DNA of 64,000 bases from NCBI RefSeq assembly GCF_002892795.1, contig NZ_PJMC01000001.1, forward strand, positions 372,001-436,000. Direction: 5' to 3'. The notes under the pieces were generated by a model. That model saw only the letters and a list, made by a program, of their open reading frames with translations. It had not been told where the DNA came from and made no database searches. The stretch is from Arthrobacter sp. AFG20. GTDB taxonomy: Bacteria > Actinomycetota > Actinomycetes > Actinomycetales > Micrococcaceae. A program made the translations under genes and the position numbers. Of this stretch, positions 1-7,037 are shown in pieces; the stretch's first letter is position 1, and the number at the start of each line of letters is the position of its first letter.

Positions 1-1
1 C

Positions 2-310
<309 letters not shown>

Positions 311-314
311 CGCA

Positions 315-803
315 GTGAAACCGTTTCTTGGCTGGCTGAAGACCAACCGCACCAAGATCTGGGTGGGCGCGGTGACGCTCCTGCTGGTCTTCTACCTGGT
401 GGTGTCACTCCAGCGCTCGGTCCTGCTGCTGACCGATCCCGAGCCCGTGGCCAAGGCCATCGGCGCGGCGTACCTCGTGCTGCCGGTGATCGGTGCCTGG
501 GCACTGATCCGGGAACTCCTCTTCGGCGCCCGGACGGAACAGATGGCACGGGTGCTTGAGGCCGAAGGCGGCCTCCCGGAGGACAACCTGCCCCGCACGC
601 CGGCCGGGCGGATTATCCGGGCTGCGGCGGACCAGGAGTTCGAGAAATACCGCGCGGAAACCGAAGCGGCCCCCGACGACTGGCGTTCCTGGTTCAGGCT
701 CAGCTGCGCCTATGACGCGTCGGGTGACCGGAAGCGGGCACGGTCTTCCATGCGGGACGCCGTGCGGCTGTTCCGCGCCTCCGGCGACGCTGTGGCGCGC
801 TAG
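315..803 (+). CDS. Membrane protein with a C-terminal TPR-like helix pair
   Basis: 162 aa, GTG start four bases after dapB. Two hydrophobic segments (about residues 14-34 and 46-66) anchor the protein. The C-terminal half is soluble and charged and contains one TPR-like helix pair (SWFRLSCAYDASGDRKRARSSM). I recognise the type as a conserved hypothetical of Arthrobacter-like genomes but know of no assigned function. Its position right after dapB suggests translational coupling rather than a shared pathway. Confidence 0.7.
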   Translation: MKPFLGWLKTNRTKIWVGAVTLLLVFYLVVSLQRSVLLLTDPEPVAKAIGAAYLVLPVIGAWALIRELLFGARTEQMARVLEAEGGLPEDNLPRTPAGRIIRAAADQEFEKYRAETEAAPDDWRSWFRLSCAYDASGDRKRARSSMRDAVRLFRASGDAVAR

Positions 804-833
804 CCGGGCACCAGGCCCAACCAGACAGCAGGT

Positions 834-2069
834 TTAGCGGATCCTTGCCGTCTGGTGGCGGCCCACCTGGTTGGCGGCGTGTCCGAGCCATTCCAGCGGA
901 CCGCGCCATTTCAGGATGGCGAAGACCATCCCGATCACCACGGCCAGCGCCGCGTGGGCGAAGTACATCCCGTCCTCGGTCCATCCCACAGGCAATGGCT
1001 TGAGGTGGAACGACGCCACCACGCACACATGGGCCGTATACAGCGTCAGCGTCATGGCGCCGGGTCCGCGCAGCGGAAGCAGCAGGTCCAGAGCCAGCCA
1101 CTGGCCCAGCCTGCCCACCAGAAGGCAAAAGCCGACGACGGCGGCCGCCACGCCGCTGGTATGCAGCAGGTCCAGAGTGGTCCCGGAATGGGGCGCGCTG
1201 CTGGCCAGCCACCACCACGATCCCTCCTGGCGGACGCCGGCAAGATTGACCTGCAGGAGGCTGTCCAGAGGATAGTTGGGGTCAGTGAGGATGTCCTGCA
1301 AGGCGGCGCGGCCGCCCCACTGCTCCATCGCCGCCGTGCCCAGGACCTTGGAGAATGCCGCCACGGCAATGCCGCCGAGCAGCAGCAACACCGGAACGAT
1401 TGCCGTGGTCAGCGCGAGCCTGCCGATGATGAGCCCCACCAGCAGATACGAGATCCACTGGAACACCGGGTAGTACCCCGTCAGGAACAGGTCGCCCAGC
1501 AGCTGGCCCGGGGTGGTGAGATCCTCCCACCCCGGATTGTGGCTGAGCTGCAGCGGCGGATCTGCAGCCATGAGCCAGGGCCGAAGCAGGAAGGCAATCA
1601 ACGGGGAAAGCAGGATCCAGCCTGCAGCCCAGGCGCACAGGGCCTTCAGCCGCAGCCCGATGAACGGCAGAACGCACAGGAACAGCACGGCGTAGTGCAC
1701 CAGGATCACCGCAATGTTGACGTCAAGTCCGCCGAGCGCGAGCCCGACGACGGCAATCACCAGGGCCCGCATCGCGATGCCGCGCCGTGCCGCGGTGAGT
1801 GCAGGTCCGTCAAGAGGCTGCTGCTTGCCGGTGGACAGGGCGAGGCCGATTCCGGCGAGCACGGCAAACAGTGCGGCGGCACGGCCGGAGAACGTCAGGC
1901 CCACCCAGGTCGGCGTCAGGGCGGCATTTGGCTCGAAGGTCGGGAGCAGGTGGGTGGCCATCATGCCCAGGAGGGCCAGGCCGCGGGCAGCGTCGATACC
2001 GGCCAGTCGGACGCCTGTGGCCGGCCCCTTCGCTGTTTTGGAAGATGCAGCCGTGCTCCGCGAGGTCAT
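834..2069 (-). CDS. DUF1624/DUF418-type multi-pass membrane protein (HGSNAT-like acyltransferase)
   Basis: 411 aa with about ten hydrophobic segments. The N-terminal motif RLAGIDAARGLALLGMMATH is the signature of the heparan-alpha-glucosaminide N-acetyltransferase catalytic-domain family (DUF1624). The C-terminal half resembles DUF418 membrane proteins. Members are thought to move acyl groups across the membrane, but bacterial substrates are largely unknown. It is transcribed toward the dapB unit. A perfect inverted repeat abuts its ATG at 2070-2088, which may be an operator. The specific function is not inferable. Confidence 0.75.
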   Translation of the reverse strand: MTSRSTAASSKTAKGPATGVRLAGIDAARGLALLGMMATHLLPTFEPNAALTPTWVGLTFSGRAAALFAVLAGIGLALSTGKQQPLDGPALTAARRGIAMRALVIAVVGLALGGLDVNIAVILVHYAVLFLCVLPFIGLRLKALCAWAAGWILLSPLIAFLLRPWLMAADPPLQLSHNPGWEDLTTPGQLLGDLFLTGYYPVFQWISYLLVGLIIGRLALTTAIVPVLLLLGGIAVAAFSKVLGTAAMEQWGGRAALQDILTDPNYPLDSLLQVNLAGVRQEGSWWWLASSAPHSGTTLDLLHTSGVAAAVVGFCLLVGRLGQWLALDLLLPLRGPGAMTLTLYTAHVCVVASFHLKPLPVGWTEDGMYFAHAALAVVIGMVFAILKWRGPLEWLGHAANQVGRHQTARIR

Positions 2070-2088
2070 GATGTGATCGTCTCACATC
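2070..2088. promoter_or_regulatory. Inverted repeat next to the 834-2069 gene start (candidate operator)
   Basis: GATGTGA-tcgtc-TCACATC, perfect 7-bp arms with a 5-bp spacer, lies directly upstream of the ATG of the DUF1624-type gene. It resembles GntR- or CRP-type operators, but the spacer is 5 rather than the 6 bp of a CRP/GlxR site. No regulator gene is adjacent, so the binding protein is unknown. Confidence 0.4.
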
Positions 2089-2157
2089 CGCATTGGCGCA
2101 CTGATTTTCATGAACCGGGGTCGCTCGAGTAACTAAGCAAAACCACGCCGTTGCGAA

Positions 2158-2470
2158 CTACCGCGTCCCTTCGGGCCTGAGGCTCATCCGGATATCGGGG
2201 TCTTTGAACAGTGGCCGGCCCTGCCCCAGAACCACAGGACGGACGAGAATCCGGAACTCGTCGATCAGGCCCGGTCGAGACCCTCGAAAAATCAGTCCAA
2301 AGAGACTGACATCATCGGGATGATCTTGCGCATTCGAGCACCTCCAGGTGGCCGCCAAAGGCGGCAGGTCGCCGTCGTTCTTCCAGCGAAGCAGTACCTT
2401 CGAGTGAAGCAGTACCCTCCGCGAAGCACTTAGGTGTCCCGTGGGACAGGACATGGTCCGGCCGGCAGCA
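2158..2470 (-). pseudogene. Remnant of a RibD-C-type dihydrofolate reductase-like gene
   Basis: The minus-strand frame ending at 2158 reads GLIDEFRILVRPVVLGQGRPLF, the hallmark of the RibD C-terminal/dihydrofolate reductase-like family. Just upstream, a weaker LLRWKNDGDLPPLA matches the preceding family region, and TPKCFAEG in another frame matches the segment before that, so a frameshift is likely. The NADPH-binding N-terminus and the usual end after the RMSLRP stretch are missing. A short duplication of GAAGCAGTACC lies in the damaged part near 2391-2417. Read as a decayed gene. Confidence 0.55.
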
Positions 2471-2553
2471 AAAGTGGGAGGTTTCCTGCTGAGCAGGACC
2501 GCTGGCGGTAGGGTTTCTGTATCCGCAAGCTGGTCGGTCTTTGGGGGACGAAG

Positions 2554-2814
2554 ATGATCGCATCAACTGCCGCCGAGGTGGCAGAACCGTTTATGCCGCC
2601 CTTTGGAATCCTGGGATTCGTCCTGACTGTGAACGTTGTCCTGTTCATGGCTGCGCTGATCAGCATTGCTCGGAACAGGAAGCACACCTCCGGCGGCAAG
2701 GTGGTTTGGACGTTGGTAGTTCTTGCGCTGCCAGTGCTTGGACCGGTGGCGTGGTTCCTGATTGGCCGCAGGGCGCCCTCCCCGAGAGAAAGCCCGTTGC
2801 GGCTAGAGCAATAG
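2554..2814 (+). CDS. Small PLDc_N-domain membrane protein
   Basis: 86 aa. Two transmembrane helices (about residues 15-40 and 48-70) with an intervening ARNRKHTSGGKVVWTLVVLALPVLGPVAWFLIGRR-type pattern are typical of the phospholipase-D-nuclease N-terminal (PLDc_N) family, small membrane proteins found alone or fused to cardiolipin synthases. A GGGGGACGAAG stretch before the ATG serves as ribosome binding site, and TAGGGT about 45 bases upstream could be its -10 element. No function is known for the stand-alone form. Confidence 0.75.
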   Translation: MIASTAAEVAEPFMPPFGILGFVLTVNVVLFMAALISIARNRKHTSGGKVVWTLVVLALPVLGPVAWFLIGRRAPSPRESPLRLEQ

Positions 2815-2985
2815 GGCCGGCGGCCTGACCCCGTCGTCCCCGGGTGCTTCGAACCATGCCCGGCCGCGCACGATGGCACAGCTGACAGTCAACAATCGCT
2901 CCTTCGCCGCGGCCTGATTCATGTTGATCATTCCACGGCCAATGGACCGCAGGCAGTACGATCCCGAGTTTCTGCGAGCCCTTGT

Positions 2986-3005
2986 ATTCGAATATATATT
3001 CGAAT
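2986..3005. promoter_or_regulatory. LexA (SOS) box variant, perfect 20-bp palindrome
   Basis: ATTCGAATAT followed by its exact reverse complement. The core TCGAAT-ATAT-ATTCGA differs from the actinobacterial LexA consensus TCGAAC-N4-GTTCGA by one symmetric base per half-site. It touches a TAGGAT -10 element (3005-3010) that lies six bases before the ATG at 3017, so a bound repressor would block the promoter. Confidence 0.7.
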
Positions 3006-3016
3006 AGGATTTCGGC

Positions 3017-3436
3017 ATGAAGAAGTCATCAGGGCGTTCGGGGGGTCGCCAGCCGGCCGGTCATCAAACGGGAGAATATCCGCCCGGGGGCCGCCGGTTC
3101 AGGGGTGATGCCCCACAGGATCTTGCTCCCGGGAATGATGCGCCCAAGGGCGATCCCCTGAAGGCCATGAGCCCGGGCGTTGTGGATTATCTCTTCCGGC
3201 AACTCGTGGCCGGGGAGCCGCCGGAGGACGTCCAGTGGAGCCGGGAAGGCGTTGCGCTTTCGGCGCAGGCGCCGGGGCCAGAGCTGGCGCGGCGGCTGTC
3301 CGAAACGGACCTTGATGCGCTGACGCCCACGGAGCTGTTCCACTATGTCCGCGCCGCACAGCGTCTTTCCCAATGGGCAGAGTCATTGCGGGAGGTGGCC
3401 GTGGAACGTTACTGCGCGGGCGCAGAGCCCGCTTAG
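3017..3436 (+). CDS. SOS-controlled protein with a DUF222-like C-terminal segment (truncated 13E12-type)
   Basis: 139 aa. The N-terminal half is Gly/Arg/Pro-rich and probably disordered. The C-terminal half reads LTPTELFHYVRAAQRLSQWA, which resembles the start of DUF222 (13E12 repeat family) proteins that usually continue into an HNH nuclease domain. No HNH domain follows. A perfect LexA-type palindrome and a TAGGAT-N6-ATG leaderless start precede it. In Mycobacterium several 13E12 genes are LexA-controlled, which supports the assignment. It may be a decayed family member or a short regulator; function unknown. Confidence 0.6.
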   Translation: MKKSSGRSGGRQPAGHQTGEYPPGGRRFRGDAPQDLAPGNDAPKGDPLKAMSPGVVDYLFRQLVAGEPPEDVQWSREGVALSAQAPGPELARRLSETDLDALTPTELFHYVRAAQRLSQWAESLREVAVERYCAGAEPA

Positions 3437-3445
3437 GATGGGCTC

Positions 3446-4210
3446 GTGACACCACCGCTGACAGTCTCTGTCATCCAGTACGCGGCCTTGGCCGGCGGCA
3501 TCGATGCCAACGCACCGGAGCATGTGCGCCTCATCGAGGACGCTGACTCGCACGGTGCCCGGCTCGTGGTGTTCCCCGAGCTCTCGCTAACGGGGTACGA
3601 CCTGCCGCTGCTTCGCAGCGGGCACCAGATTGATGCGGGGGACCAGTGGGTGGCGCCGGGGGACCGCCGTTTGGACCCCATCCGGGAGATCTGCCGCAGA
3701 ACCGGGATCACCGCCGTCATTGGCGCACCCTTCCGGGAGCCGGAGGGCACTCCGCGGCTCGCATCCCTGGCCGTCCACCCTGATGGCGCAGAAGAGGCTG
3801 GCTTCAAGACGCACCTTCACGGCGACGAGCAGTCCCTGTTTGAAGCAGGGCAGGAACCGCTCCTGCTGGACGTGGACGGCTGGAAGATTGCACTGGCCAT
3901 CTGCTTCGATGCTGCCCATCCCGCACACTCCGGCGATGCTGCCGCCGCGGGAGCTGACGTGTATGCCGTCTCGGCGCTCTACACGCAGGAGGAAGGCCAC
4001 CGGCTGGGGCTGCATCTCGGAGCGCGGGCCATGGACAACCGCATGTATGGCGTCCTTGCCAACCTGGGTGGCCGTACGCCGCTGGGTCCGTCCTGCGGCC
4101 TGAGCGGTTTCTGGGGACCGGACGGGCTGTCGATGCAGCAGGCTGGCGGTACCGGAACGGAAGTGGTCACCGCTGTGCTGCGCCGGGGTTCCCTGGAGAG
4201 GTACCGGTAG
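3446..4210 (+). CDS. Carbon-nitrogen hydrolase (nitrilase superfamily)
   Basis: 254 aa. The Glu-Lys-Cys triad of the nitrilase/omega-amidase superfamily is visible: E45 in VVFPELSLTGY, K121 in FKTHLHGDE and C153 in LAICFDAAHP. Such cytosolic enzymes cleave C-N bonds of amides or carbamoyl compounds; the substrate cannot be read from sequence. The GTG start is chosen because TAGGAT (3434-3439) lies six bases before it, the leaderless-promoter arrangement seen repeatedly in this window. Confidence 0.85.
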   Translation: MTPPLTVSVIQYAALAGGIDANAPEHVRLIEDADSHGARLVVFPELSLTGYDLPLLRSGHQIDAGDQWVAPGDRRLDPIREICRRTGITAVIGAPFREPEGTPRLASLAVHPDGAEEAGFKTHLHGDEQSLFEAGQEPLLLDVDGWKIALAICFDAAHPAHSGDAAAAGADVYAVSALYTQEEGHRLGLHLGARAMDNRMYGVLANLGGRTPLGPSCGLSGFWGPDGLSMQQAGGTGTEVVTAVLRRGSLERYR

Positions 4211-4308
4211 CCAGCGTGGAACCGCGGCCAGCTTGCGCACCGGAATTTGACGATCATCACGCGGTGGCCATTGTCCTAACCTGCACGTGACAGGGTAACG
4301 TTTTTCCC

Positions 4309-5217
4309 ATGGCTGACACTTCCGCGAACCTTCCTGCCCTGGGCACCCTCCTGACCGCCATGGTCACCCCGTTCACGACGGACGGCAAGGTTGATTACCA
4401 GCAGGCAGCGGAACTGGCCAGCAAGCTCGTTGATGACGGCTGCGACGGCCTGGTTGTCACCGGAACCACCGGCGAGACATCCACCCTCACCGACGAGGAA
4501 AACCTCGGAATGTTCCGCGCCGTGATGGAAGCCGTTGGCGGGCGTGCCGCAGTTATCGCCGGCACCGGAACCAACGACACCGCCCACTCGGTGCACCTGT
4601 CCCAGGAAGCCGCCAAGCTGGGCGTCGACGGACTGCTGATCGTCACGCCCTACTACAACAAGCCCAGCCAGGCCGGCGTCCGGGCGCATTTCGAGACGGT
4701 CGCATCCGCCACGGACCTGCCCGTCATGCTGTACGACATCCCCGGACGGTCCTCCATCGAGATCGCGCCGGACACCATGATCCGCCTCGCCCAGCACCCG
4801 AACATCGTTGCCGTCAAGGACGCCAAGGCCGACTTCGCCGCGGCAACCCGCGTTCTGGCCGAGACCGACCTTGCCTTCTACTCCGGTGACGACGGACTGA
4901 CCCTGCAGTGGATGGCCCTGGGCGCCGTGGGCCTCGTGGGTGTCACCACGCACGTTGCCACCCGCCGCTTCCGGGAGCTCATCGATGCGATCAACGCGAG
5001 CGACCTCGGCACGGCCCGCAAGATCAACTTCGAGCTTGAGCCGGTAGTGCGCGCCACCATGACCCGCGTCCAGGGCGCCGTTGCAGCCAAGCAAATTCTT
5101 AAATGGCAGGGAGTCCTGCCCAACTCGATTGTCCGCTTGCCCCTCGTGGAGCCGGACGAAGCCGAGATCGAAACCATCCGCGAGGACTTGGCGAAAGGAG
5201 GGCTGGTCTTTTCCTGA
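4309..5217 (+). CDS. dapA: 4-hydroxy-tetrahydrodipicolinate synthase
   Basis: 302 aa, normal length. Condenses pyruvate and aspartate semialdehyde, the first committed step to diaminopimelate and lysine. The Schiff-base lysine is K170 in NIVAVKDAK, the pyruvate-binding motif GTTGE is at 52-56, and Y142 lies in LYDIPGR. TAACGT (4296-4301) sits seven bases before the ATG, suggesting leaderless transcription. It is followed 42 bases later by rnj, the usual actinobacterial pair. Confidence 0.97.
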   Translation: MADTSANLPALGTLLTAMVTPFTTDGKVDYQQAAELASKLVDDGCDGLVVTGTTGETSTLTDEENLGMFRAVMEAVGGRAAVIAGTGTNDTAHSVHLSQEAAKLGVDGLLIVTPYYNKPSQAGVRAHFETVASATDLPVMLYDIPGRSSIEIAPDTMIRLAQHPNIVAVKDAKADFAAATRVLAETDLAFYSGDDGLTLQWMALGAVGLVGVTTHVATRRFRELIDAINASDLGTARKINFELEPVVRATMTRVQGAVAAKQILKWQGVLPNSIVRLPLVEPDEAEIETIREDLAKGGLVFS

Positions 5218-5259
5218 CGGACTGAGACCGGCACTCTTCCGTCTGGAAAGAAGTGCATT

Positions 5260-6951
5260 ATGACCCAAGTAGCCCTCCCCGGCCTCGTTACGCCTCCCAG
5301 CCTTCCCCAAGGCACCCTGCGGATTGTTCCGCTGGGCGGGCTCGGCGAAATCGGCCGCAACATGGCTGTGTTCGAAATCGACGGCAAGCTGCTGGTCGTC
5401 GACTGCGGTGTCCTCTTCCCCGAGGAAACCCAGCCCGGCGTTGACCTGATCCTGCCCGATTTCTCCTACATCGAGGACCGGATCGACGACATCGTGGCTG
5501 TGGTCCTCACCCACGGCCACGAGGACCACATCGGAGCCGTTCCGTACCTGCTGCGGCTCCGCAACGACATTCCGCTGGTGGGATCGCAGCTGACCCTGGC
5601 GCTCATTGAAGCCAAGCTCCAGGAGCACCGGATCAGGCCCTACACGCTGTCGGTCACCGAGGGGCAGGTGGAGCAGTTCGGCCCCTTCCAGTGCGAGTTT
5701 GTTGCGGTCAACCACTCCATCCCGGACGCCCTGGCGGTCTTCATCCGCACAGCCGGCGGCACGGTGCTGCACACGGGCGACTTCAAGATGGACCAGCTGC
5801 CGCTTGACGGCCGCATCACCGATCTCCGGCACTTCGCCAAGCTGGGCGAAGAAGGCGTGGACCTGTTCATGTCCGACTCCACCAACGCCGACGTCCCGGG
5901 ATTCACCACCGCGGAGAAGGAGATCGGCCCCACTCTGGACCGGCTCTTTGGCCAGGCCACCAAGCGCATCATCGTCGCGTCGTTCTCCTCGCACGTCCAC
6001 AGGGTGCAGCAGGTCCTGGACGCCGCGGCCAAGCATGGCCGCAACGTCGCCTTCGTGGGGCGTTCCATGGTGCGGAACATGGCCATCGCCGCCAAACTTG
6101 GCTACCTGCATGTGCCGGACGGCATCGTGGTGGATCTGAAGAACATCGACACGCTGCCCGACAACCGGGTGGTGCTGATGTCCACCGGTTCCCAGGGCGA
6201 GCCCATGGCCGCGCTTTCACGCATGGCCAACGGCGACCACCGCGTGGTGGTAGGCCAGGGCGACACCGTCATCCTTGCGTCCAGCCTCATTCCCGGCAAC
6301 GAGAACGCTGTCTTCCGCATCATCAACGGCCTGCTGAAGCTCGGCGCCGACGTGATCCACAAGGGCAACGCCAAGGTCCATGTGTCCGGCCATGCCGCGG
6401 CAGGGGAGCTGCTCTACTGCTACAACATCCTCGAGCCGCTCAATGCCATGCCGGTTCACGGCGAGACGCGCCACCTGATCGCGAACGGCAAGATCGCGGA
6501 GGAGTCGGGTGTTCCTGCGGCCAGCATCCTGCTTGCAGACAACGGCACCGTAATTGACCTGCGGGACCACCAGGCCGACATTGTTGGCCAGGTCGAGGTC
6601 GGCTTCGTGTACGTGGACGGCTCCAGCGTCGGCGAAATCACCGACGCCGACCTCAAGGACCGCCGCGTCCTGGGCGATGAAGGCTTCATCTCCATCATCA
6701 CGGTCATCAACAGGGCCACCGGCAAGGTTGTCTCCGGGCCCGAGATCCACGCCCGCGGCGTCGCCGAGGACGACTCGGTCTTCGACGACATCATTCCCAA
6801 GATCAACGCCGCACTGGAGGATGCCGTGCTCAGCAACGCCGACCACACCAACCACCAGCTGCAGCAGATCATCCGCCGGGTCGTCGGCACCTGGGTCAAC
6901 CGCAAGCTGCGCCGGCGCCCCATGATCATCCCGGTGGTCCTGGAGGCGTAA
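5260..6951 (+). CDS. rnj: Ribonuclease J
   Basis: 563 aa metallo-beta-lactamase/beta-CASP ribonuclease with endo- and 5'-3' exonuclease activity in rRNA maturation and mRNA decay. The zinc motif THGHEDH (H85, H87, D89, H90) is intact, and the later MSTGSQGEPMAALSRMANGDH segment belongs to the beta-CASP domain. The C-terminal domain with VHVSGHAAAGELL is present. An AAAGAAG stretch before the ATG is a weak ribosome binding site. Downstream of dapA, probably in one unit. Confidence 0.96.
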   Translation: MTQVALPGLVTPPSLPQGTLRIVPLGGLGEIGRNMAVFEIDGKLLVVDCGVLFPEETQPGVDLILPDFSYIEDRIDDIVAVVLTHGHEDHIGAVPYLLRLRNDIPLVGSQLTLALIEAKLQEHRIRPYTLSVTEGQVEQFGPFQCEFVAVNHSIPDALAVFIRTAGGTVLHTGDFKMDQLPLDGRITDLRHFAKLGEEGVDLFMSDSTNADVPGFTTAEKEIGPTLDRLFGQATKRIIVASFSSHVHRVQQVLDAAAKHGRNVAFVGRSMVRNMAIAAKLGYLHVPDGIVVDLKNIDTLPDNRVVLMSTGSQGEPMAALSRMANGDHRVVVGQGDTVILASSLIPGNENAVFRIINGLLKLGADVIHKGNAKVHVSGHAAAGELLYCYNILEPLNAMPVHGETRHLIANGKIAEESGVPAASILLADNGTVIDLRDHQADIVGQVEVGFVYVDGSSVGEITDADLKDRRVLGDEGFISIITVINRATGKVVSGPEIHARGVAEDDSVFDDIIPKINAALEDAVLSNADHTNHQLQQIIRRVVGTWVNRKLRRRPMIIPVVLEA

Positions 6952-6961
6952 CCGCCGGTGC

Positions 6962-6986
6962 CCGGGGGGCTGAACACAGCCCCCGG
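6962..6986. terminator. Hairpin between rnj and ftsK
   Basis: CCGGGGGGCT and AGCCCCCGG pair around a 6-nt loop with one bulged base. No T-run follows, so termination efficiency is uncertain. The site fits the end of the dapA-rnj unit. Confidence 0.45.
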
Positions 6987-7037
6987 AAGGCCCGGAAATC
7001 CGCGGTTCCGCGGCCGCAGTGGAGTACCGTGGCAGAT

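Noticed and set aside
2070..2088. CRP/GlxR binding site
   Set aside because: Half-sites TGTGA/TCACA fit, but the spacer is 5 instead of 6 bases; kept only as an unspecified operator.
2803..3018. Minus-strand ORF containing RLLTVSCAIVRGRAWFEAPGDDGVR
   Set aside because: It reads through the LexA palindrome and promoter of the divergent gene and lacks a recognisable domain; possibly a small gene fragment, but not supported.
4276..6111. 611-codon open frame on the minus strand opposite dapA and rnj
   Set aside because: Frame opened by the G/C third-position bias of the real genes; composition (His/Gly/Asp/Val-rich) is typical of antisense shadows and dapA/rnj are certain.
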